From Marinospirillum sp. (lineage in GTDB: Bacteria; Pseudomonadota; Gammaproteobacteria; Pseudomonadales; Halomonadaceae): DNA of 11,567 bases. The position numbers and the translations under genes are program-made. The stretch is taken from NCBI RefSeq assembly GCF_014859565.1, contig NZ_JACUUA010000110.1, positions 1 to 11,567 on the forward strand, given 5' to 3'. Positions 1 to 5,301 of the stretch are shown in pieces (position 1 is the first letter of the stretch; every line of letters begins with the position of its first letter). The notes under the pieces were generated by a model that did not search any database, had not been told where the DNA came from, and worked only from the letters and a program-made list of their open reading frames with translations.

Positions 1-67
1 GTCAAGGTTTCATGGATTTGAGGCATCTTTTGAATCACTTTGCCAAAAACTTAACAAAAATAAACGA

Positions 68-82
68 GGACAGCCACTGTCC
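68..82 (+). promoter_or_regulatory. Small perfect inverted repeat in the leader of the transporter operon
   Basis: GGACAG and CTGTCC form a perfect 6-bp inverted repeat with a 3-base loop (CCA), ending about 8 bases before the GGAG ribosome binding site of the first gene. It could be an operator half-site pair or a small leader hairpin. I could not place a convincing -35/-10 pair in the 67 bases upstream, so the operon promoter probably lies partly outside the window. The function is inferred from position only. Confidence 0.3.
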
Positions 83-103
83 CAACCCTGGAGAATAACA
101 ACA

Positions 104-1260
104 ATGAGTAAGAAAATCTTACGTCGTGCGGGCTTTCTGGCCGCAACCCTGGCCGCCGGGATTTTTGCCGGTGCTCAGGCTGCTGAACCGATCAAAATCG
201 GCTCTTTCCTCTCTGTAACCGGCCCGGCATCTTTTCTGGGTGATCCGGAACTAAAAACCCTGGAAATGTACGTTGAGCGGATCAATCAATCCGGTGGTGT
301 GCTGGGTCGTCCATTACAGCTGATTCATTATGATGATGCCGGTGATGCTTCCGCAGCCCGTAACTTTGCCAGCCGTCTGGTGCGTTCGGATCGCGGGTTG
401 ACATCATTGTGGGTGGCAGTACCACAGGTGCAACCATGGCTGCTGTGCCACTGATCGAACAGGCACGTACACCTTTCATTTCCCTGGCGGGTGCGGTGGT
501 TATCACTGATCCGGTCAAGCCTTGGGTATTTAAAACCCCTCAATCAGACCGTGCTGCTGCCCAGCGTGTGCTGCAGGATATGAAAAAACGCGGTCTGACC
601 AAAGTTGGCTTGATCTCCGGTACCGATGGTTTTGGTCGTTCCGGTCGGGAACAAACCCTGGCTATTGCCGGTGGTATGGGTGTGGAAATTGTGGCGGATG
701 TGACTTACAGCCCCACGGATACCGATATGAGTGCCCAGCTGACCCGTATCCGTAATACGCCCGGTGTACAAGCAGTGTTCAACTTCGGTTTTGGACAGTC
801 TCCAGCGATTGTGACGCGCAACTATTCCCAGCTGGGTATTGGTCTGCCGTTTTATCAGTCTCACGGTGTCGCATCTGATCGCTTCCTGGAGCTGGTCGGT
901 AGTGCCGGTGAAGGCCTGCGTCTGCCTGCTTCTCCTTTGCTGGTGCCTGACTCCCTGCCAGACAGTGATCCACAAAAAGCCGTGGTACAAGCCTACAAAT
1001 CGGCCTATGAGCAGCGCTGGAACACTCAGGTGTCCACCTTTGGTGGTTATGCCTTTGACGGTTTGATGCTGGCTGTGGAAGCCATCGAAAAAGCCGGTTC
1101 CACCGATCGTGAGGCGGTTCGTAAGGCACTGGAAAGCATCCAGGGTTATGTGGGCGTTACTGGTGTTTTCAACATGTCTCCCAAGGATCATAACGGTTTG
1201 GGTGCTGATTCCTTCCGTATTCTGGAAGTGAAAAACGGCAAGTGGACACTGATCGACTGA
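104..1260 (+). pseudogene. Frameshifted periplasmic substrate-binding protein of a branched-chain-amino-acid-type ABC transporter (livK-like)
   Basis: The reading frame starts at an ATG 10 bases after GGAG. It encodes a Sec signal peptide (basic MSKKILRR start, hydrophobic stretch, cleavage likely after AGAQA at residue 26), then the start of a type 1 periplasmic binding fold (PIKIGSFLSVTGPASFLG). Near base 391-399 the frame breaks: the first frame runs out at 454, while the homologous protein continues one frame back as VDIIVGGSTTGATMAAVPLIE and so on to 1260. The total length is one base short of a multiple of three, so restoring one base would give about 385 residues, normal for the family. 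The role would be capture of an amino acid or a similar small acid in the periplasm and delivery to LivH/LivM. Aromatic-acid binding relatives exist, so the ligand is open. The break may be real or a sequencing error. The downstream part alone has no signal peptide and would not be exported. Confidence 0.85.
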
Positions 1261-1291
1261 TTTAACTTCATTAACCTGCCAATCGGTTTGT

Positions 1292-1315
1292 GGGAGTGCC
1301 TTTGCGGGCGCTCCC
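1292..1315 (+). promoter_or_regulatory. Intercistronic hairpin between the binding-protein gene and livH
   Basis: GGGAGTGCC (1292-1300) pairs with GGCGCTCCC (1307-1315), giving a 9-bp stem with one G-U pair and a 6-base loop. No T-run follows, so it is unlikely to be a full terminator. In binding-protein-dependent transporter operons, hairpins at this position commonly protect the 3' end of the binding-protein message and lower expression of the downstream permease genes. That role is inferred here. Confidence 0.5.
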
Positions 1316-1346
1316 CAGCAGGCCGGTTATCGACGGGATTTTAACC

Positions 1347-2222
1347 ATGCTTGCAGAATTTATTCAGTACCTGTTTACCGGTATTACTATCGGTGCGACC
1401 TATGCCCTGGTGGCTCTGGGTTTTACTCTCATCTATAACGCCAGTCACGTGATCAACTTTGCTCAGGGTGAATTCCTGATGATCGGTGGTATGGCCACTG
1501 TGTCACTGGTGGGAATGGGATTCCCTATGCCTGTCGCCATAGTATTGGCCGTTCTGCTGGCTGGTATTCTCGGTGTTGCTCTGCAACGTTTTGCCATTGC
1601 ACCGGCCAAACAGGCTGACGTGGTGACGCTGATCATTATCACCATTGGTGCATCCATATTTATCCGTGGTGTTTCCCAGCTGGTCTGGGGCAAGGAATAC
1701 CACGTGATGCAGAACTTCTCCAGCAATGAACCCGTCCACCTGTTTGGTGCGGTATTAAACAGCCAGAGTTTCTGGGTTGTTGGTATTGGTGCCCTGCTGG
1801 TGGTGGCGCTGGTGCTGTTTTTTACCCGCACCCTGATCGGCAAGGCGATTCTGGCTACCTCCATGAACAAGGATGCCGCTCGTTTGGTGGGTATCCGTAC
1901 CCAGATGGTATTGATGCTGGCATTTATGCTGTCCGCACTGCTTGGCTCAATGGCCGGTATTGTGGTTGCTCCCATCACCTTCACCGCTTATGACATCGGC
2001 ATCATGCTGGGTCTGAAAGGTTTTGTGGCTGCTGCGCTGGGTGGTTTCGGCAGTGGTGTGGGTGCCGTGGTGGGTGGTTTGTTGCTGGGTGTGGTGGAAG
2101 CCATGACCGCCGGTTACATCTCCTCTGACTATAAAGATGCGGTAGCCTTCTCGATGATCCTGCTGGTGCTGTTCTTTATGCCTCGGGGTCTGTTCGGCAG
2201 CCGTGTTGTGGAGCGTGTCTGA
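1347..2222 (+). CDS. livH: Branched-chain amino acid-type ABC transporter permease, LivH family
   Basis: This is an inner-membrane permease of 291 residues, one half of the transport channel paired with LivM. Seen: a strongly hydrophobic protein with about eight membrane segments, the family signature INFAQGEFLMIGG at residues 36-48, and the ATPase-contact (EAA-like) loop ALGGFGSGVGAVVGG near residues 230-244, ending in the usual FFMPRGLFG. I chose the ATG at 1347 (GGGA 8 bases upstream; MLAEFIQYLFTGI is the usual family start). An upstream GTG at 1290 would add 19 residues encoded by the intercistronic hairpin and is unlikely. The stop codon overlaps the livM start by one base (TGATG), showing translational coupling. 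No damage is visible. The substrate could be an amino acid or another small carboxylate. Confidence 0.9.
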   Translation: MLAEFIQYLFTGITIGATYALVALGFTLIYNASHVINFAQGEFLMIGGMATVSLVGMGFPMPVAIVLAVLLAGILGVALQRFAIAPAKQADVVTLIIITIGASIFIRGVSQLVWGKEYHVMQNFSSNEPVHLFGAVLNSQSFWVVGIGALLVVALVLFFTRTLIGKAILATSMNKDAARLVGIRTQMVLMLAFMLSALLGSMAGIVVAPITFTAYDIGIMLGLKGFVAAALGGFGSGVGAVVGGLLLGVVEAMTAGYISSDYKDAVAFSMILLVLFFMPRGLFGSRVVERV

Positions 2223-3229
2223 TGCTGAACAAGTTTATGCAAATGCGCCTCAGGGGATTGGTCATTCTGGCGGTGATCATCCTGATCCTGCCAATGTTTA
2301 TGAGTAATCCCTTCCACTATGACATGGCAACACAGATTGCCATCATTGCCGCCACCGTGGTGGGGCTGAACCTGCTGGTGGGTTTTGCCGGGCAGATCAG
2401 CCTGGGGCATGCTGGTTTTTTTGGCATTGGTGCCTACTTCAGTGCGGTGCTGACCAGCAGTTACAACTGGTCCCCGGTGCCAACACTAATCCTTGCTGCG
2501 GTGGTGGTGGGTGTCATTGCCTGGGTGGTCGGTCGACCCATCCTTAAACTGAAAGGTCATTACCTGTCGATGGCAACTCTGGCAATGGGTTTTATCATTG
2601 CCATTATCATCAACAACGAAGGCTGGCTGACCGGTGGTCCGGATGGTATGCCGGTAGCCCCCATGAGCATTTTTGGCTGGGAGTTGAGTTCTTTTAACAG
2701 TTATTCCCTGCTGGGCATGGATATTAGTGGTTATGTTGCTTGGTACTTTTTTGCCGGGGTGCTGTTATTGCTGGCGGTATGGCTGGCGCAGAACATCATT
2801 GATTCCCCGATTGGACGTGCACTGCGCTCGGTACATGGCTCGGAGGTGGCGGCTCGTGTTGTGGGTGTGGATACCGCCCGTTATAAAAGCCTGGTATTTG
2901 TGATTTCTGCGGTTTACGCCAGTGTGATGGGTAGTGTTTATGCCCACTTCACCGGTTTTATCACACCTGCGATTGCGAGCTTTGAACACTCGATTGTACT
3001 CATCACCATGGTGGTGCTGGGTGGTATGGCCTCAACCTTTGGGGTGATTCTGGGTGCAGCGGTACTGAAACTACTGCCGCAGGTGCTGGCGGATTTTCAG
3101 GAATTGGAAATGATGATGTTTGGTCTGATCCTGATGCTGACCATGATTTTTATGCCCAAGGGTTTGTTACCCACCATCCAGAAACTGATTGCTAAACGAG
3201 CACGTAAAAAATCGGAGGATCAGGCATGA
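2222..3229 (+). CDS. livM: Branched-chain amino acid-type ABC transporter permease, LivM family
   Basis: This is the second inner-membrane permease, 335 residues, partner of LivH. Seen: multiple membrane helices, the LivM motif GQISLGHAGFFGIGAY at residues 57-72, the loop signature LTGGPDG at 136-142, and the EAA-like coupling loop VVLGGMASTFG at 264-274 that contacts the ATPase. The C-terminus is basic (KRARKKSEDQA), as expected for a cytoplasmic tail. The start overlaps the livH stop by one base and the stop overlaps the livG start by four bases (ATGA), so the three genes are translationally coupled. Length and motifs are normal for the family and the gene looks intact. Confidence 0.9.
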   Translation: MLNKFMQMRLRGLVILAVIILILPMFMSNPFHYDMATQIAIIAATVVGLNLLVGFAGQISLGHAGFFGIGAYFSAVLTSSYNWSPVPTLILAAVVVGVIAWVVGRPILKLKGHYLSMATLAMGFIIAIIINNEGWLTGGPDGMPVAPMSIFGWELSSFNSYSLLGMDISGYVAWYFFAGVLLLLAVWLAQNIIDSPIGRALRSVHGSEVAARVVGVDTARYKSLVFVISAVYASVMGSVYAHFTGFITPAIASFEHSIVLITMVVLGGMASTFGVILGAAVLKLLPQVLADFQELEMMMFGLILMLTMIFMPKGLLPTIQKLIAKRARKKSEDQA

Positions 3230-3984
3230 GTGCGTTAATTGAAGTCACCGGCCTGGATAAAGCCTTTGGTGGTGTTCATGCCGTGGAAGGACTGAGTTTT
3301 TCTGTGGATGCCGGTCAGATTTATTCGGTGATTGGCCCCAACGGTGCAGGTAAAACCACCTTGTTTAACCTGATTACCGGTATTTACACCCCAACCAAGG
3401 GTGGCATCAAGTTAAACGGTGAAAATGTGGTGGGTATGGAGTCGAATCAGCTGGCTGAACGGGGCATGTGCCGTACCTTTCAGCAGATGCAGATCTGTAT
3501 GAACATGACCGCACTGGAAAACGTCATGCTGGGTCGCCACCTGCAATTAAAAAGCAGCCTGCTGACCACCCTGTTGCGCCTGCCTTCACTGTTAAAAGAT
3601 GAAGATGACTGCCGTGATCATGCCATCGAACTGATGAAGTTTGTTGGTTGTGGTGAATACATCCACAGTGATGCCTCGGCCATGTCCTACGGTGCACTCA
3701 AACGCCTGGAAATCGCTCGTGCACTGGCTGCCAACCCCAAAGTGGTTCTGCTGGATGAACCGGCTGCCGGTTTGAATGGTACAGAAACCGCTGCACTGGA
3801 AGAGTTGATCAAAAAAGTCGCAGCCCAGGGTATCACCGTGGTGCTGGTTGAACATGATATGAAGCTGGTGATGGGGATTTCTGATCGTCTGCTGGTACTG
3901 AATTATGGTCGCAAACTGGCTGAAGGTACCCCGGAAGAAATCCGCAATAACCCAGATGTTATTGCTGCCTATCTGGGCGGCTGA
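3226..3984 (+). CDS. livG: Branched-chain amino acid-type ABC transporter ATP-binding protein, LivG family
   Basis: This is a cytoplasmic ATPase subunit of 252 residues that energises transport through LivH/LivM, normally as a heterodimer with LivF. Seen: Walker A GPNGAGKT at 37-44, Q-loop Gln86 in RTFQQMQ, signature region MSYGALKRLEIARALA from 153, Walker B VVLLDEP at 173-179 with catalytic Glu178, and switch His210 in VEHD. It also has the usual C-terminal tail EGTPEEIRNNPDVIAAYLGG. The signature has MSYGA where many relatives have LSYGQ or LAYGQ, so the usual Gln is Ala. This may be normal in its subfamily. A GGAGGA ribosome binding site lies inside the end of livM. Its usual partner LivF survives here only as a fragment. 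Confidence 0.92.
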   Translation: MSALIEVTGLDKAFGGVHAVEGLSFSVDAGQIYSVIGPNGAGKTTLFNLITGIYTPTKGGIKLNGENVVGMESNQLAERGMCRTFQQMQICMNMTALENVMLGRHLQLKSSLLTTLLRLPSLLKDEDDCRDHAIELMKFVGCGEYIHSDASAMSYGALKRLEIARALAANPKVVLLDEPAAGLNGTETAALEELIKKVAAQGITVVLVEHDMKLVMGISDRLLVLNYGRKLAEGTPEEIRNNPDVIAAYLGG

Positions 3985-4001
3985 GTGTGGAGGCAAAAGA
4001 G

Positions 4002-4448
4002 ATGACGCAAGAACAGAATCAGGTTGCGCCTGCCCGCTCTCGCAGTGAGCAGGTCATCCGTACCATCGTTCGTGAGCACCAGGGTTTATGGCGGATTATT
4101 GATCTGCTGGATCAGCTGGAACAGGACATGAACATTAATGCCACACAGCCGGATGAACTGCTGTTTGGCACCATTTTTGACTATATAGAGCACTTTTCCA
4201 ACCGGGTGCACAGCCAGCCGACTGAAATCCGCCTGTACAAGCTGCTGCGAGAAAAATGCCCGGATACCAGTGAGCTGCTGGACAAGCTGGAAAAAGGTTA
4301 TGTAGTGGGGCATCAGCGTCTGCAGGAACTGCGGCAACTGCTGCGTGAATGCATGATCAACGGCGGATCGTGGCTACGTGCTGGAAACTGGAGAAGTGGT
4401 ACTGCAGGGCAGCGGCAAAGAACTGCTCAGCAACGAAAAAGTCCGTGA
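4002..4448 (+). CDS. Hemerythrin-like (HHE) protein, degenerate, with a chimeric C-terminus
   Basis: I chose the ATG at 4002, preceded by TGGAGG at a spacing of 8; a GTG at 3987 in the same frame lies before that site. Residues about 16-117 resemble a four-helix hemerythrin/HHE domain: [20 protein letters not shown] with His26, then [12 protein letters not shown], and [14 protein letters not shown] with His104. The central ligand motif, usually HHPKE, reads SQPTE at 71-75 (preceded by His70), so two metal-binding histidines are replaced. From about residue 121 the protein ([13 protein letters not shown]...) is an out-of-frame reading of the livF 3' end, so the native C-terminus is lost. HHE domains bind di-iron and sense or carry oxygen, nitric oxide or iron; this copy may not. 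It follows livG by 17 bases in the same operon. Confidence 0.7.
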   Translation: MTQEQNQVAPARSRSEQVIRTIVREHQGLWRIIDLLDQLEQDMNINATQPDELLFGTIFDYIEHFSNRVHSQPTEIRLYKLLREKCPDTSELLDKLEKGYVVGHQRLQELRQLLRECMINGGSWLRAGNWRSGTAGQRQRTAQQRKSP

Positions 4449-4467
4449 GGCGTATCTGGGGATGTAA
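4357..4467 (+). pseudogene. livF: Remnant of livF: last 34 codons of the second transporter ATPase
   Basis: In the frame one base off from the hemerythrin-like gene, bases 4363-4467 read [18 protein letters not shown], continuing to KVREAYLGM and a TAA stop. This is the very characteristic C-terminus of LivF, the second ATPase of these transporters. In-frame stop TGA at 4354-4356 closes the frame just upstream. No Walker A, signature or Walker B sequence is present anywhere nearby, so roughly 200 of about 235 codons are missing. The fragment has no start codon or ribosome binding site of its own and cannot give a functional ATPase. The simplest reading is a deletion that joined the hemerythrin-like gene to the end of livF. 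Confidence 0.88.
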
Positions 4468-4492
4468 TCTCCTTTACCTGGCGGAAAATAAA

Positions 4493-4526
4493 AAAGCGCT
4501 GCAACCTGTGATGGCTGCAGCGCTTT
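4493..4526. terminator. Rho-independent terminator-like hairpin after the transporter operon
   Basis: AAAGCGCTGCA (4493-4503) and TGCAGCGCTTT (4516-4526) form a perfect 11-bp stem with a 12-base loop, 25 bases after the livF remnant. On the plus strand only TTT follows the stem. Read on the minus strand the stem is followed by a better U-run (TTTTTTATTTT). It probably ends the transporter transcript, but its tract is better suited to stopping minus-strand transcription. Confidence 0.65.
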
Positions 4527-4640
4527 CGCCAGCTCATCCAGAAAGTTTCTGTTAAACACAAATGACGGTTTTTTTCCATAAAATCAGCAGGAAAGGGCTT
4601 GCTGGGGAGCAGTCACATGCAGAGCGCTGCTTGCAATGGC

Positions 4641-4652
4641 ATCAAAACTGAA
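4641..4652 (+). repeat. 12-bp direct repeat, left copy, flanking the toxin-antitoxin pair
   Basis: ATCAAAACTGAA occurs here and again, perfectly, at 5109-5120. The two copies bracket the vapB/vapC pair and its upstream region. The right copy overlaps the start of the terminator stem of the tRNA-Pro gene. A chance 12-base match between two flanks this short is unlikely, so this may be a duplication made when the cassette arrived. Confidence 0.6.
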
Positions 4653-4662
4653 CCACTATGAC

Positions 4663-4677
4663 ATCATTATTGATGAT
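4663..4677 (+). promoter_or_regulatory. Candidate operator palindrome upstream of vapB
   Basis: ATCATTATTGATGAT is a near-perfect palindrome (arms ATCAT and ATGAT) ending 13 bases before the vapB start. VapB-type antitoxins, with or without VapC, usually repress their own promoter by binding palindromes in this position. No convincing -35/-10 pair with standard spacing was found next to it (TTGCAA at 4631 and TATGAC at 4657 are 20 bases apart). The operator role is inferred. Confidence 0.35.
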
Positions 4678-4690
4678 CGATAGGTGCTGT

Positions 4691-4897
4691 ATGAGAACCA
4701 CAGTAAGCATTGATGATGCCTTGTATGAACTGGCTCTTGAAGTAGCTGATCCAGCCATGGACAAAGCTGATCTCTTCCGTGAAGCCATCAAAACCTTTGT
4801 GAGAATCCAGTCTGCCAAGCGACTGGCTGCGTTGGGGGGGGGAACTCAACCCGATATGCAAGCCATTCCCCGTCGTCATGGAAATGACCAGCAATGA
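4691..4897 (+). CDS. vapB: VapB-type antitoxin
   Basis: This is a 68-residue protein that would bind and neutralise its partner VapC toxin and repress the operon. Seen: the N-terminal ribbon-helix-helix DNA-binding segment [20 protein letters not shown] followed by [27 protein letters not shown], typical of this antitoxin family. The acidic/proline tail PDMQAIPRR normally wraps the toxin. I chose the ATG at 4691 (AGGTG just upstream) over 4658 because homologous proteins begin at MRTTVSIDD. The stop overlaps the start of the toxin gene by four bases (ATGA), as in most toxin-antitoxin pairs. A run of nine G at 4834-4842 encodes part of LGGG; slippage there would alter the toxin-binding tail. 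Confidence 0.8.
   Translation: MRTTVSIDDALYELALEVADPAMDKADLFREAIKTFVRIQSAKRLAALGGGTQPDMQAIPRRHGNDQQ
4834..4842 (+). repeat. Nine-G homopolymer inside vapB
   Basis: Nine consecutive G fall in the codons TTG GGG GGG GGA of the antitoxin gene. Length changes here would shift the frame of the toxin-binding tail and uncouple translation of the overlapping toxin gene. The present length keeps the frame open. Such tracts are mutation hot spots and also frequent sequencing-error sites. Confidence 0.85.
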
Positions 4898-5082
4898 AAG
4901 CTGTTCTGGTTGACACTTCGGTATGGGTTGATCATTTCAGGCATTACAATACTGCGCTGGTAGATCTGTTGTTACTGTCATCTGCTCTGATATCGCCCGG
5001 TGTTGAGCTGTGGACACTAGACAAGCGATTAGATGCTTTGGCAGACCGATTTAATATCAAACACATTCCTGTATTGCATTAA
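4894..5082 (+). pseudogene. vapC: VapC-type PIN-domain toxin with an internal deletion
   Basis: VapC toxins are PIN-domain ribonucleases of about 125-135 residues; this frame has 62. The start is typical ([19 protein letters not shown], with the first active-site Asp at residue 8), and so is the end (SPGVELWTLDKRLDALADRF, with the last acidic motif). The middle, which would carry the conserved Glu (usually in a GE motif) and the central helices, is absent. The join seems to fall in LVDLLLL (residues 22-28). That segment would fit both the early helix and the later LVD motif, so a deletion between two similar short sequences is plausible. The frame is kept. The product is very unlikely to be an active nuclease. 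It overlaps vapB by four bases. A distinct mini-PIN protein is possible but less likely. Confidence 0.72.
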
Positions 5083-5108
5083 CTCATCCGCGGAATATCG
5101 GGTGTTGT

Positions 5109-5120
5109 ATCAAAACTGAA
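5109..5120 (+). repeat. 12-bp direct repeat, right copy
   Basis: This is the second perfect copy of ATCAAAACTGAA, matching 4641-4652, placed 26 bases after the toxin stop codon. Its last bases overlap the outer stem of the bidirectional terminator next to the tRNA-Pro gene, where it supplies the U-rich tail on the minus strand. Confidence 0.6.
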
Positions 5121-5155
5121 AAGGCCATCGGATCAGTGATCCAATGGCCTTTTTT
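5119..5155. terminator. Strong bidirectional rho-independent terminator between vapBC and tRNA-Pro
   Basis: AAAAGGCCAT (5119-5128) pairs with ATGGCCTTTT (5144-5153), and an inner stem GGATC/GATCC (5130-5134 with 5138-5142) closes on a 3-base loop. A run of six T (5150-5155) follows on the plus strand, and CTTTTCAGTTTT follows on the minus strand. It would end both the toxin-antitoxin transcript and the tRNA transcript arriving from the other side. Confidence 0.88.
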
Positions 5156-5164
5156 AATCAACTC

Positions 5165-5241
5165 TGGTCGGAGTGAAAGGATTCGAACCTTCGACCCCTG
5201 CCTCCCGAAGACAGTGCTCTACCAAGCTGAGCTACACTCCG
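5165..5241 (-). tRNA. tRNA-Pro, anticodon CGG
   Basis: On the minus strand this is a 77-base cloverleaf with encoded 3' CCA. The acceptor stem is CGGAGTG/CACTCCG, the D-arm contains GTAGCTCAGCTTGGTAGAGC, the anticodon stem is CTGTC/GGCAG, and the loop TTCGGGA gives anticodon CGG (reads CCG proline codons). The T-arm contains GGTTCGAATCC. The strong terminator at 5119-5155 lies just downstream. It may be made from its own promoter or together with the rnb message, which ends 60 bases upstream on the same strand. Confidence 0.95.
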
Positions 5242-5246
5242 ACACG

Positions 5247-5280
5247 TTGCATATCATAGCGTTTTAGCTTTGATATGCAA
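5247..5280 (-). promoter_or_regulatory. tRNA-Pro promoter embedded in a long inverted repeat
   Basis: TTGCATATCA (5247-5256) and TGATATGCAA (5271-5280) are a perfect 10-bp inverted repeat, extended by AGC/GCT inside. Read on the minus strand it gives a -35 element TTGCAT (5275-5280), a 16-base spacer and a -10 element TATGAT (5253-5258), placing the start a few bases before the tRNA. Because of the symmetry the plus strand also shows TTGCAT, 16 bases and TTTGAT, a weaker mirror promoter pointing into the end of rnb. Confidence 0.6.
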
Positions 5281-5301
5281 GCAGTTTTTCTGAAGTGATG
5301 A

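Noticed and set aside
388..411. Programmed -1 frameshifting as the explanation for the split binding-protein gene
   Set aside because: The local sequence (CGC GGG TTG) does not form a slippery X XXY YYZ heptamer, and members of this family are made from single frames. Mutation or sequencing error is more likely.
544..1191. 215-residue open frame on the minus strand opposite the binding-protein gene
   Set aside because: The plus strand encodes a clear periplasmic binding protein here; the antisense product shows no family pattern and has a skewed composition typical of shadow frames.
1290..1346. GTG start at 1290 for livH
   Set aside because: It would encode the intercistronic hairpin and add residues absent from the family; the ATG at 1347 has a ribosome binding site and the usual N-terminus.
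4349..4555. 68-residue plus-strand frame starting MHDQRRIV over the livF remnant
   Set aside because: It is the third frame over the hemerythrin/livF junction and the terminator hairpin; the livF tail in another frame explains the DNA.
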